Shown here: one piece after another, positions 18,917 through 28,814 of the stretch | How the letters are laid out: every line of letters begins with the position of its first letter | Numbering within the stretch: position 1 is the first letter of the stretch | Source: Burkholderiales bacterium | Lineage (GTDB): Bacteria; Pseudomonadota; Gammaproteobacteria; Burkholderiales; Burkholderiaceae_C | Length of the DNA: 44,884 nucleotides | Assembly (NCBI GenBank): GCA_003963115.1 | Contig: RXJQ01000068.1 | Span: 500-45,383, forward strand | Direction of reading: 5' to 3' | Translations under genes and position numbers: made by a program | Notes under the pieces: generated by a model | The model's input: the letters and a program-made list of their open reading frames with translations, nothing else | Told to the model about the DNA's origin: nothing | Database searches by the model: none

Positions 18917-19894
18917 TCAGGCTTCAAGCGTATTGGGCATTTCAGAACCCAGATATCCGCGTGCGGACGAGTGGACTGGCTGAAGCAGGTAAGCCGACAA
19001 CGCCTCATAGGCAGACGCATTGATCTGCGCCCAATTGTGCCTGCGCTCTGCTGAGCGTTTGCGGTGTTTGCTCGGCACGTCTTCAAGGGCTTTCATCTGG
19101 AATGGAACGGCAATCTTGACGCCGATGCCACCTTCATCCCTGCCACCCAGCTTCCACCAGAAGTCGTCATAAGCAGCCTTGAAGTGCTTCTCTCCTGGCT
19201 CGTAGACGACCTGTTCATCAGACCGTACGGCAACCATATATTCGGATTGAGTTGCTCTGGCAATGCCTTGCAGCGCATGAATCACAAAATAGGCCGCTGA
19301 ATTGTTCGGGTAGCACTGTTCAAATATGGCAAGTACGTGACGGTCTTTTCTCCAGCGCGCTTGAGTGCGTGTCACAAAGGGTACGAAAGCATCCTTCTTC
19401 CGCCCTGCGCGGATCCAGGAAAAATTGATCTTGTGCAGTGACTGGCGATTGACCTTCAAACACACCTCGATATCCCCTTCACCGACGGATCGGTCACCCA
19501 GTTTCATTGAGATATGAAAGTGATGGGGATCAAAAGATCTTTGCCACAAGATCAGACCATCGCCCTCGTAAATCATCCTGAAGTATTCAGAATTGAAAAA
19601 CTGCTCCTCGAAACGAACATGCTCCAGTGCCAGTCTGGCTCTTTGCCTGACGCTCAGTCCCGTACGAAGATAGTGACGGTTGAACACGAAGTGGAGCAAG
19701 TGCCCTCTGAAAAGGGTGCCTGCGTATCTTCTGTAAGTACTCGTGCCAACAATGGACAGGGTGATCAGGGGCACCCAGAAAACTCGCAAAGATCGCCCCA
19801 CGCTCAGGACAAATGGTCCTAACCCCCATTGAGGTCGGATCTGTTGCCAGCACCACACCCACCTCTGCATGAGGCCTCGCCAAATCTTGACCAA
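18917..19894 (-). CDS. VirK/YbjX family protein (DUF535)
   Basis: A 325-residue protein. The N-terminal part has a hydrophobic segment (LRVFWVPLITLSIVG), then features of the DUF535 family: a LALEHVRFEEQFFN segment, a YEGDGLILWQRSF strand, KINFSWI near the middle and a C-terminal helical region FKAAYDDFWWKLGG. VirK/YbjX proteins are linked in enterobacteria to envelope and antimicrobial-peptide resistance, but the biochemical role is not settled. TTG 19894 has AAGGGG six bases upstream; ATG 19870 with GAGG is the alternative and would give 317 residues. GC content is lower than in the neighbours, a mild hint of transfer. Confidence 0.8.
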   Translation of the reverse strand: MVKIWRGLMQRWVWCWQQIRPQWGLGPFVLSVGRSLRVFWVPLITLSIVGTSTYRRYAGTLFRGHLLHFVFNRHYLRTGLSVRQRARLALEHVRFEEQFFNSEYFRMIYEGDGLILWQRSFDPHHFHISMKLGDRSVGEGDIEVCLKVNRQSLHKINFSWIRAGRKKDAFVPFVTRTQARWRKDRHVLAIFEQCYPNNSAAYFVIHALQGIARATQSEYMVAVRSDEQVVYEPGEKHFKAAYDDFWWKLGGRDEGGIGVKIAVPFQMKALEDVPSKHRKRSAERRHNWAQINASAYEALSAYLLQPVHSSARGYLGSEMPNTLEA

Positions 19895-20130
19895 GCTGCA
19901 CCCCTTTTTTTGATATCAGACCCATGCACAAGCATGTTCCTCCAACCTTTCGTTTTCCATTCACAACTGTGATGATTGAGCCTGGACGTCGGGCAGTGGA
20001 AGAAATGCTGCATGGCGTACTGTGGAAAGCGAGTTTGCCAAGTTCGTCCGCATGCAGTTGTGTCAATTGATTACGCTTGCTCGCCACGGTTTGTCGGTGT
20101 GCTGAGTGCAATGCGGATTAGAGTCACGCC

Positions 20131-20871
20131 ATGTCTCCTCGATTGCAAGCCGAATGGCAGCGCCTGTATGTGTCGCCTTCCTCCCCCGCATTCCAGACCT
20201 GGGCTGATGACGCCAGCCTGACCGGGCCCGAAGGCCGGACGCGCGCCATGGTGTTGTCGGTGGGACGTCCCGCGGATTGGGCATCCCTGTCAGCGGTGTG
20301 GCAGGCGGTGCAGTCTGAGCTGGGGTGGCCTGCGCCGGCCATTGCCGTCTCGGGTGTCGACAGCTATCAGCTCTGGTTCTCGCTGGTGGTGCCCATGCCG
20401 GTGCAGGATCTGGAGGCATGCCTTGCAGCCTTGTGCCAGCGCCATTTGGGGCATCTGGTGAACCTGGGGGAAGGGCGCTTCGAGCGGCGGTTCGACTTGA
20501 ATGCCGGCGCCTTGCCAAGCCGTGAGGTGCGCCCGGGGCAGTGGTCTGCTTTCCTTGCGCCCGATCTGGCGCCCATGTTCGCCGACACACCCTGGCTGGA
20601 CATCTCGCCCAATCCGCAAGGGCAGGCCGAACTGCTGTCGCAGATACAAAGCATCCAGCCCGAGCAATGGCAGTCGGCGTTGGCACAACTGCGGTCATCG
20701 CCTTCAACCAAGGATGCCTCGCCCATCAATGAAGTGAGCGCACCTGCGACCGCTCCAGGCGAGCAAGACCCCAGGCGCTTTCTGCTGCGCGTGATGAACG
20801 ACGAGTCGGTGGACCTCGCCTTGCGCATTGAGGCGGCCAAGGCCTTGCTGCCGTTCAGCGCGCCGCGGTGA
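20131..20871 (+). CDS. Conserved-looking cytoplasmic protein of unknown function
   Basis: A 246-residue protein with no signal peptide or membrane helix. It reads as an alpha/beta N-terminal domain (AMVLSVGRPADWASLSAVWQAV, IAVSGVDSYQLWFSLVVPMP, DLEACLAALCQRHL, RFDLNAG) and a low-complexity Ser/Pro/Ala linker followed by a short helical tail (RRFLLRVMNDESVDLALRIEAAKALLPF). The SYQLWFSL strand is faintly like primase-polymerase folds, but catalytic residues are not visible, so I do not name it. The last 17 bases overlap the end of the RidA remnant on the other strand. Confidence 0.65.
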   Translation: MSPRLQAEWQRLYVSPSSPAFQTWADDASLTGPEGRTRAMVLSVGRPADWASLSAVWQAVQSELGWPAPAIAVSGVDSYQLWFSLVVPMPVQDLEACLAALCQRHLGHLVNLGEGRFERRFDLNAGALPSREVRPGQWSAFLAPDLAPMFADTPWLDISPNPQGQAELLSQIQSIQPEQWQSALAQLRSSPSTKDASPINEVSAPATAPGEQDPRRFLLRVMNDESVDLALRIEAAKALLPFSAPR

Positions 20872-21079
20872 CGACGACCTCGATCTTCCAATCCGGGTTG
20901 ACCAGCGCCGCCTGAAAGGTGGCACGAGGCGGCGTGGTCACGTCCTGAAACCACGCTTCCCAGACTTGGTTCATGGCAGGCACCTGGCCGGCCAGATGGA
21001 CCATGCTGCCATGGACAGCGGTGCCGCAGTAGCGGGGCTCGGGATTGAGGTAACGGATGGGTGTGTCGGTGGTGGACAG
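20855..21079 (-). pseudogene. RidA/YjgF-family remnant with internal deletion
   Basis: One minus-strand frame reads DTPIRYLNPEPRYCGTAVHG, SMVHLAGQVP, then directly AMNQVWEAWFQ, PPRATFQAALVNPDWKIEVV and ends VTAAR. The ends match the RidA family, where GQV is followed by about 45-50 residues before MNxVWxxW and then the PPARAT(V/F) arginine motif. That middle is missing in frame, removing the trimer-interface and part of the active-site wall. No in-frame start codon is near the N-terminus; the ATG at 21098 is in another frame. So this is most likely a dead gene. Confidence 0.7.
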
Positions 21080-21140
21080 GCACGCAGGTCTCCGGCATCC
21101 TGTTTGGATGGTGAGGAGATGGTGGTGGTGAGGAGAACGT

Positions 21141-21853
21141 ATGGGAAGAACCATCTGGACGCGCCTGTGCCTCGGGGTGGTGATCAGCCCGCTCGCGTGC
21201 GCGGGCCCGGTGACCATCGCCTCCTTCCCGAAGGGGGATCCTGTGCTGGAGATCGTCAGCCCCGTGGTGATCGAGGCGTATCGGCGCATTGGGCGGGAAG
21301 TATCGATCCAGTACATGCCGGGTGAGCGCGCCATCATCGCCGCCAACAACGGTTCGGCCATGGCCGATATGTACCGGACCAGGGCATCGAGGCCCAGTAT
21401 CCCAACCTCATCCAGGTACCGGTGCCGCTGTACCGGGTGCGCTTTTCGGCCTTCACGAAGCAGGCGCCGTTTCAGGTGGATGGATGGTCCAGCCTGGCTG
21501 GCAAGCGCGTGGGCTACTACCGAGGCATCAAGGCGATCGAGATGAATGTCCAAGGCTTGACCACCGACGTGGCTGCCACCCAGCCACTCCTGTACCAGAA
21601 GCTGCTGTGGGGGCGCACCGATGTGATCGTGGACGAGCGCCTGACGGCTCGCTACACCATCCGCGAAATGGGGCTGACGGACATCCATGAGCTCAAGCCC
21701 GAACTGGCCAGCATGTTCACCTACCACTACGTGAACAAATCGCATGCTGACCTGGTGCCCAAGCTCACCGCTGTGCTAAAGGACATGGCCGAGCACCATG
21801 AAATCGAACAGATGACGGCGCGTGAAGCCGCGAAACTCAAGCTCGACGACTAG
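21141..21853 (+). pseudogene. Frameshifted periplasmic solute-binding-like protein
   Basis: The first frame begins at ATG 21141 with a good AGGAG site and a signal peptide (CLGVVISPLACA), then VTIASFPKGDPVLEIVSPVVIEAYRRIG, a family 3 solute-binding protein start. Near 21378-21380 this frame turns to nonsense, while the next frame carries on: QGIEAQYPNLIQVPVPLYRVRFSAF, then GWSSLAGKRVGYYRGIKAIE, a long TDVIVDERLTARY segment and a C-terminus ending EAAKLKLDD at 21853. One missing base (or two extra) explains it. Either a recent pseudogene or a sequencing error; the two halves together give about 237 residues, the normal length. No permease genes are adjacent. Confidence 0.75.
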
Positions 21854-21945
21854 ACAGCACGGGCGCTGGTTCCAGGGTGTTCACAATGTCAACATTCTGT
21901 GCTTAAATGGCGCCCATCGGGTCAGTGAGACCCTGGGAGCACAGC

Positions 21946-23655
<1,710 letters not shown>

Positions 23656-23742
23656 GCAGTCAGCCCAGGGCAAGACCCTGCGCACAAGAACCGGAGTGCA
23701 TGGCGCGTGGCGGCCATCTAGACTGATGGCCAGACACCCACC

Positions 23743-24399
23743 ATGAGCACCGCCACACTTGACCTCTTCGAGCCACCGGCACCGGGCGAACGCGAGCGCC
23801 TGGGGCCCGGTGCCTTCGTCCTGCGCGGCTTTGCCCTGCCCGTGGTGGATGCGCTCCTGCCCGCCATTGCCCGCATCGACGCCCAGGCCCCGTTTCGCCA
23901 CATGGCCACGCCGGGCGGTTTCACCATGTCGGTGGCGCTGACCAACTGCGGCACCTGGGGCTGGAGCACCGACAGCCAGGGCTACCGCTACACCCGCATC
24001 GACCCCGACAGCGGCCTGCCATGGCCCACCATGCCCGAGGTCTTCGCACAACTGGCCCGGGATGCTGCAGCCGCATCGGGCTTCAATGACTTCGAGCCCG
24101 ATGCCTGCCTGGTCAACCGATACAGGCCGGGCTCACGGCTGTCGCTGCATCAGGACAAGGACGAGCGCGACTTCAGCGCGCCCATCGTGTCGGTGTCGCT
24201 GGGCATGCCGGCCATCTTCCTGTTTGGCGGGCTGCGGCGCGCAGACCGGGCGGTGAGGGTGCCGCTGCGCCATGGCGACATCGTCGTTTGGGGTGGCGAA
24301 GACCGCCTGCGCTTTCACGGTGTGCTGCCACTGGAAGACGACCCGCACCCGCTGCTGGGCGCGCAACGCATCAACTTCACTTTTCGCAAGGCGGGCTAA
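23743..24399 (+). CDS. alkB: AlkB-type DNA/RNA oxidative demethylase
   Basis: A 218-residue protein; E. coli AlkB has 216. It is a non-haem iron, 2-oxoglutarate dioxygenase that removes 1-methyladenine and 3-methylcytosine. The iron triad is visible as H136-Q-D138 (SLHQDKDE) and H192 (RLRFHGV); the 2-oxoglutarate arginines appear in the C-terminal AQRINFTFRKAG. The substrate-lid segment TMSVALTNCGTWGW and the NRYRPG motif also match. It is followed after four bases by ogt, so the two form an alkylation-repair operon. Confidence 0.95.
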   Translation: MSTATLDLFEPPAPGERERLGPGAFVLRGFALPVVDALLPAIARIDAQAPFRHMATPGGFTMSVALTNCGTWGWSTDSQGYRYTRIDPDSGLPWPTMPEVFAQLARDAAAASGFNDFEPDACLVNRYRPGSRLSLHQDKDERDFSAPIVSVSLGMPAIFLFGGLRRADRAVRVPLRHGDIVVWGGEDRLRFHGVLPLEDDPHPLLGAQRINFTFRKAG

Positions 24400-24403
24400 A
24401 GAC

Positions 24404-24964
24404 ATGACAAGCACTTGGACATTCCTGCTGGAGCGCGTGCCCACGCCACTGGGCCAGATGCTGATCGTGACCGACGAGCAAGGTCGCTTGCGTGCATTGG
24501 ACTGGCACGACCACGAAGACCGCATGCACCTGCTGATGCAGCGGCAATACCGAGGCCAGGCGCTGAGCCTGCGCGAAACCAGCATCACCTCGGCGGCCAC
24601 CAAGGCCATGCGCGACTACTTTGAGGGCGACATCGCCGTCATCCACCGCGTGGCCATTGCCATGGGCGGCACGGACTTTCAGCGGCAGGTCTGGGCGGCG
24701 CTGCGCGGTATCCCCGACGGCGAAGCCATCAGCTACGGCGAACTGGCCACGCACATTGGCAACCCAGCAGCGGTGCGGGCCGTGGGCCTGGCCAATGGCG
24801 CCAACCCCATCAGTGTGGTGGTGCCTTGCCACCGGGTGATCGGCAGCGACCGGTCATTGACGGGCTACGGCGGTGGTCTGGTGCGCAAGCGGTGGTTGTT
24901 GACGCATGAGCGTGTGCGGTTTGGGGGCGTTGGGAAGGACAAGCACACTCTGGTGTTAATGTGA
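24404..24964 (+). CDS. ogt: Methylated-DNA-protein-cysteine methyltransferase
   Basis: A 186-residue suicide repair protein that takes O6-alkyl groups from guanine. The active site is PCHRV with Cys142; upstream are the DNA-binding helix FQRQVWAALRGIPDGEAISYGELA and the arginine finger region NPAAVRAVGLANGANP. GYGGGLVRKRWLLTHE closes the fold. It lacks the AraC-like regulator domain of Ada, so it is the Ogt type. ATG 24404 is four bases after the alkB stop. Confidence 0.94.
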   Translation: MTSTWTFLLERVPTPLGQMLIVTDEQGRLRALDWHDHEDRMHLLMQRQYRGQALSLRETSITSAATKAMRDYFEGDIAVIHRVAIAMGGTDFQRQVWAALRGIPDGEAISYGELATHIGNPAAVRAVGLANGANPISVVVPCHRVIGSDRSLTGYGGGLVRKRWLLTHERVRFGGVGKDKHTLVLM

Positions 24965-24991
24965 GCAAATATTACCCAGAAAGCAAGCCAA

Positions 24992-25144
24992 ATGGCCAAG
25001 CCCAATTACCAGTTCGAAAAGCGTCAGCGCGAGCAGCAGAAAAAGCTGAAGAAGGTAGAAAAGGCTCAACGCAAAGCCAATACGGTGCCGGCTGAGCAAG
25101 AGCCCCTTACCCCTCCAAGGCAAGGCGAACCTGTCTCTGACTGA
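24992..25144 (+). CDS. Small lysine/glutamine-rich protein (50 aa)
   Basis: ATG 24992 to TGA 25144. The first 29 residues, MAKPNYQFEKRQREQQKKLKK onward, are highly charged and look like one basic alpha-helix; the last 20 are Pro/Glu-rich and probably unfolded. Proteins starting MAKPNYxFxKRQ(R/K)E occur in other betaproteobacteria as far as I recall, which supports it being real, but no function is known. The charge pattern could suit nucleic-acid or ribosome binding (inference). It lies 27 bases after ogt. Confidence 0.65.
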   Translation: MAKPNYQFEKRQREQQKKLKKVEKAQRKANTVPAEQEPLTPPRQGEPVSD

Positions 25145-25245
25145 TCCGTCAGCCAGGCCCATATTGGATCCTTGGCTACTCATTTCCCCCGTCAAGCAGC
25201 GGTTGAATGAGTCCACGCCGCAGCACACTTTACAAGGAGAACCTC

Positions 25246-25398
25246 ATGCCCAAGGGTGAACAGCGCAGTAACAAAATGGCAAAGAAGCCAAAGAAGGACA
25301 CTGGCCCTTCCAAGGAGTCAACGACGACCTCCACCCGTCCAATCGCCCCCACCACATCGGTGCTACCCAAAGGCAAGATGAAAGACAAATCGTCCTGA
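25246..25398 (+). CDS. Small lysine-rich protein (50 aa)
   Basis: ATG 25246 with a strong AAGGAGA site six bases upstream. The product, MPKGEQRSNKMAKKPKKDTG then a Ser/Thr/Pro stretch and a basic KGKMKDKSS end, is very basic and without predicted structure. It lies about 100 bases after the other 50-residue basic protein. I do not recognise a family with a known role. The good ribosome-binding site is the main sign that it is translated. Confidence 0.6.
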   Translation: MPKGEQRSNKMAKKPKKDTGPSKESTTTSTRPIAPTTSVLPKGKMKDKSS

Positions 25399-25431
25399 CA
25401 AGCTCAGGGGCGTCCATTTGGCTGCTCAGAC

Positions 25432-25836
25432 GTGACAAGCGAACTTCTCTGGCGAACCCTCTGTCTGTGCGTGGCCCTGGCTGGCGTGGAAACACTGCAC
25501 GGCATCGCCAGAACCCTCTTTCTGGCGCCCAGGGTTGGCAAGGCGCGGGCCATCAAACTCAGCATCGTGTCTGGCTCTGTACTGGCGTTCGGCGTCTGCT
25601 ATGCGTTCGTGCCTTCCATGGGCTTGTACAGCGTGCCTTCGCTCCTGGTCCTGGGCGCCTGCATCTCGCTGTTCATGGCCTGTTTCGACATCGCCATGGG
25701 GCTGCTTCTCCTGCGCCGTTCATGGCGCAAGGCTTTCAGCGACCTGAACCCGCGAACCGGCAACTACCTGCTCTATGGTCTGGGGCTTTTGGTGCTGGAT
25801 CCACTGCTGGTGATGCGTCTTCAAGAAGGAACATGA
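25432..25836 (+). CDS. Small polytopic membrane protein of unknown function
   Basis: A 134-residue protein with about four hydrophobic helices: LLWRTLCLCVALAGVETLHG, IKLSIVSGSVLAFGVCYAFV, LLVLGACISLFMACFDIAMG and LLYGLGLLVLDPLLVM. Basic residues lie between helices 1 and 2 (APRVGKARAIK) and after helix 3 (RRSWRKAF). GTG start at 25432, no obvious ribosome-binding site. I recognise no family or catalytic motif. Confidence 0.6.
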   Translation: MTSELLWRTLCLCVALAGVETLHGIARTLFLAPRVGKARAIKLSIVSGSVLAFGVCYAFVPSMGLYSVPSLLVLGACISLFMACFDIAMGLLLLRRSWRKAFSDLNPRTGNYLLYGLGLLVLDPLLVMRLQEGT

Positions 25837-25943
25837 ACGCTGGGCCCTCACGACTGCGCTGCGCTGCGCTTGCCTTCGTCAACCATGCCGGGCGCTGCCT
25901 AGGAACTTGTTCTACATCCACACTTTTGAAAGGCTCGATCACC

Positions 25944-26387
25944 GTGAATGCAAGCAGGACCCTGTCTTTGTTGTTGCCCTGTCTGCTCGCTGCACTGGGT
26001 GGCCATGCACTGGCCAAGCCCAAGCAGGTTTTTACGGGCCCTGATTTGTCGGGCACCTACAGTTGCTCAGGCGACGACGCCCAGGAAGGCCCCTACACCG
26101 CCACGGCCACTTTGGAACTCATTCCCAGCCAGAGCGTCGGTGCGCATGGTGCCTACACTTTCAAGCTGGAGGTGCCCGGCTACGGTGCCTACCCTGGGCA
26201 CGCGGCGACGCAAGGCACGACGGCCGCCATCTACTTTGCCAACACTGACCCCAGCACGAAGGACTATGGCACAGGCCTGGCCACGTTCAAGATGAACGGC
26301 AAGGGCAAATGGGTGTTCAGGAAGTATTACTACGAACCCGAGTTCAAGGGCGGGAACCACGGGTTTGAGCGGTGCACGCAGAAGTAG
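25944..26387 (+). CDS. Small exported protein of unknown function
   Basis: A 147-residue protein from GTG 25944: signal peptide TLSLLLPCLLAALGGHALA, cleavage before KPKQ. The mature domain begins FTGPDLSGTYSCSGDDAQEGPYTATATLEL, a small beta-rich fold with two cysteines (YSCSG and FERCTQK) that could bridge. The frame stays open upstream to ATG 25833, but the signal peptide is best placed with the GTG start. It resembles small secreted proteins with a SGxYxCxGxD start seen in Burkholderiales, without known function. Confidence 0.65.
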   Translation: MNASRTLSLLLPCLLAALGGHALAKPKQVFTGPDLSGTYSCSGDDAQEGPYTATATLELIPSQSVGAHGAYTFKLEVPGYGAYPGHAATQGTTAAIYFANTDPSTKDYGTGLATFKMNGKGKWVFRKYYYEPEFKGGNHGFERCTQK

Positions 26388-26430
26388 ATCAAGCATGCCG
26401 CCGACAGCGAGCACCTGATGGCACTTCGCC

Positions 26431-26751
26431 TCAAGCCCGCGGCTGAAACATGATCAGCCCCATGCCACACAGCGCCACCAGCACACCGGCCACATCCCAG
26501 GGCGTGGGCCGCACACGGTCAACCGCCCACAGCCAAGCCAGCGCCACGCAGATATAGACGCCGCCATAGGCCGCATAGACGCGGCCTGCGGCCGTCTCGT
26601 GCAGCGTCAACAGCCAGGCAAACACGGCCAGGCTGAGCGCGCCGGGCAGCAGCAGCCAGGCAGGGCGGTCTTGCTTGAGCCACAGGTAGGGCAGATAGCA
26701 GCCCACGATCTCGGCCAGGGCGGTGGCGACATACAGCAGGAAGGTTTTCAT
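26431..26751 (-). CDS. YnfA/UPF0060 family small membrane protein
   Basis: A 106-residue protein with four transmembrane helices and the family landmarks [23 protein letters not shown] at the start and [30 protein letters not shown] later. YnfA is related in fold to small multidrug resistance (SMR) transporters. ATG 26751 is the conserved family start; an in-frame codon at 26781 would add ten unconserved residues. It is divergent from the aminotransferase gene at 26803. Confidence 0.9.
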   Translation of the reverse strand: MKTFLLYVATALAEIVGCYLPYLWLKQDRPAWLLLPGALSLAVFAWLLTLHETAAGRVYAAYGGVYICVALAWLWAVDRVRPTPWDVAGVLVALCGMGLIMFQPRA

Positions 26752-26802
26752 CTCAGTCGGGGCGAAAGCGGTTGCATCCATTGTGCGGTCTAGACTTCGG
26801 CC

Positions 26803-27951
26803 ATGCGAGACCTCTTCCTGCTTGACCCTGACCTGGTGTTCCTCAACCACGGCTCCTTCGGTGCCTGCCCCAGGGAGGTGCTCGACGACCAGCGCCGATG
26901 GCAACTGGAGATGGAGCGCAATCCGGTTGACTTCCTCGGGCGTCGGTCTGCCGATCTGCTGATGCAAGCCCGCACGGCATTGGGCGCGGCGCTGGGCGCC
27001 CGTGGCGAAGACCTCGTCTTCATGCCGAACTCGACAACGGGTGTGAATGTGGTGGCGCAGTCCTTTGCGCTGCAACCCGGTGACGAGGTCTTGACCACGG
27101 ATCTCGAATACGGCGCCTGTGATGCCGCCTGGCGCCACGTGTGTGCCAGGCACGGTGCGCGCTACCAGCGCGTGGCCATACCGCTGCCCTATGAGCCCGA
27201 GGCCGTGGTCGAGAGACTGATGTCGTCAGCAGGGCCGCGCACACGGTTGATCTACCTCAGTCATGTCACGTCCACGACGGCGTTGATCCTGCCCGTGGCG
27301 GCTCTCTGCGCTGAGGCGCGTAAGCGCGGCATCGCCACACTGGTGGATGGCGCGCATGCCCCAGGCCAGATCGACCTTGATCTCGATGCCATCGGTGCCG
27401 ACTTCTATGTGGGCAACTGCCACAAGTGGATGTGTGCACCCAAGGGCTCGGCCTTTCTGCATGCCCGAGCCGAACGCCAGGCGACGCTGGACGCGCCTGT
27501 GATCAGCTGGGGCTATGCCGAAGGCACGGCCGGCCATTCAGGCTTTGATGCCTACCTGGGCCGCACGCCGTTCGAGCGCAGCATGCAGTGGCAGGGCACG
27601 CGCGACATCTCGGCCTGGCTGGCCGTGCCTGAGGCGCTTCGGTTCCAGCAGCGACACGATTGGCCTTCTGTTCGACAGCGCTGCCACGAGCTCGCGGCGC
27701 ACGCCTTGCAGACCTTGACGCAGCGCCATGGCTTGAGCCCCATTGCCAAGCCGTCTGACTGGGCCCAGATGGTGGCAATACCTGTGCCTGCGCAAGATCC
27801 GGAAGCCTTGCGCAGGCACCTGTCCGAGGAGGGCCGGATCGAGATCCCGGTGACCACGCACGGCGGACATGTCTTCGTTCGCGTGTCGGTGCAGGGCTAC
27901 AACACGTTGGCCGATATCGAGCACCTGCTGGCCGCGCCTGCTCTGCAATGA
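26803..27951 (+). CDS. Class V aminotransferase-fold PLP enzyme (isopenicillin N epimerase-like)
   Basis: A 382-residue enzyme. It starts with [16 protein letters not shown], where this family positions substrate and cofactor. [35 protein letters not shown] holds the cofactor-contacting Asp/His and the Schiff-base Lys208. Close family members include isopenicillin N epimerase-like enzymes and cysteine desulfurase or ergothioneine lyase (EgtE) types; the exact reaction cannot be set, and no egtB or egtD is near. Cytoplasmic, no partner gene in the same direction until tonB. Confidence 0.85.
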   Translation: MRDLFLLDPDLVFLNHGSFGACPREVLDDQRRWQLEMERNPVDFLGRRSADLLMQARTALGAALGARGEDLVFMPNSTTGVNVVAQSFALQPGDEVLTTDLEYGACDAAWRHVCARHGARYQRVAIPLPYEPEAVVERLMSSAGPRTRLIYLSHVTSTTALILPVAALCAEARKRGIATLVDGAHAPGQIDLDLDAIGADFYVGNCHKWMCAPKGSAFLHARAERQATLDAPVISWGYAEGTAGHSGFDAYLGRTPFERSMQWQGTRDISAWLAVPEALRFQQRHDWPSVRQRCHELAAHALQTLTQRHGLSPIAKPSDWAQMVAIPVPAQDPEALRRHLSEEGRIEIPVTTHGGHVFVRVSVQGYNTLADIEHLLAAPALQ

Positions 27952-28065
27952 CGCCGGCGCAGCAGGCCCGCACTGCTTACGGACAAGCTCTAAGTCAAAG
28001 CGCAGCAAAGAAGGCATCGTCCAGCGAGCCTTGCCCGTCGGTTCGAAGGGCTTCAGTGGCCATTG

Positions 28066-28115
28066 TTGAAATGCGAATCATTCTTGATTACAATATTGTT
28101 AACAATGATTCGCAT
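28066..28115 (+). promoter_or_regulatory. Sigma-70-type promoter with overlapping Fur box
   Basis: TTGAAA at 28066-28071, a 17-base spacer, and TACAAT at 28089-28094 form a near-consensus promoter. Overlapping it are inverted arms GCGAATCATT (28074-28083) and AATGATTCGC (28104-28113), and the TAACAATGATTCGCATT segment resembles Fur boxes (GATAATGATAATCATTATC consensus). Iron-loaded Fur would block the -10 and start site, matching the iron-uptake genes downstream. Confidence 0.75.
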
Positions 28116-28125
28116 TCGCACAGCA

Positions 28126-28809
28126 ATGCTTCACCAACGCGACGTCTATCCACGGGTCTCTCCACTGGCTTTGGGCCTGGTGTTGCTGGCCCATGGCGCC
28201 GTGGTGGCCATGATCTCGATCTGGCGCGGCGAACGAGTCGAGATGCCGGTGTTGACCCCGCCGCTGATGGTCGAGGTGCTGAAATCGTCGCCCCCTGAAG
28301 TGAAGCCTGCGGACATCACGCCGCCCAAACCCAAGCCCGTGGCACACCGGGAGCAACCCACGCGTGTGCCTGTCGTGCCGGTGCTGGCCACTACGCCTAT
28401 TGACCAGCAGCCTGCCGTCTACGAGGTGAAGCCGGTGCCGCCGCAGCCGCTGCCACCCATCCAGACGCAGCCTGCACCGCCACAGTCACCAGCACCCGTT
28501 GCCGCACAGGCTGCACCCGCCATGCCCACTGCGCCGCGCTTCGACGCGGACTACCTCGACAACCCCAAGCCCGTCTACCCACCCATCTCCCGCCTTGAGC
28601 GCGAGCAGGGCAAGGTGCTGCTGCGTGTCCATGTGGATGCAGGTGGTGCTGCCGACAAGGTGGAGATGCAAGCCGGCTCTGGCTTCGAACGCCTGGACAA
28701 GGCGGCCATCGCGGCCGTCAGCCGTTGGCGCTTCGTGCCAGCCCGTCAGGGCAGCGAGCCCGTGGCGGCCTGGGTCGTGGTTCCCATTGTTTTCAGCCTC
28801 AAGGATTGA
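28126..28809 (+). CDS. tonB: TonB energy-transduction protein
   Basis: About 227 residues: N-terminal membrane anchor (LALGLVLLAHGAVVAMISIW), a long periplasmic Pro/Lys/Glu stretch (PPKPKPV, PPQPLPPIQTQPAPPQ), and a C-terminal TonB domain with NPKPVYPPISRLEREQGKVLLRV and FERLDKAAIAAVSRWRFVPA. It carries proton-motive energy from ExbB-ExbD to outer-membrane receptors. I choose ATG 28126; ATG 28105 lies inside the Fur box and only about ten bases from the predicted transcription start. It heads the operon with exbB six bases after its stop. Confidence 0.92.
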   Translation: MLHQRDVYPRVSPLALGLVLLAHGAVVAMISIWRGERVEMPVLTPPLMVEVLKSSPPEVKPADITPPKPKPVAHREQPTRVPVVPVLATTPIDQQPAVYEVKPVPPQPLPPIQTQPAPPQSPAPVAAQAAPAMPTAPRFDADYLDNPKPVYPPISRLEREQGKVLLRVHVDAGGAADKVEMQAGSGFERLDKAAIAAVSRWRFVPARQGSEPVAAWVVVPIVFSLKD

Positions 28810-28814
28810 TCCCC

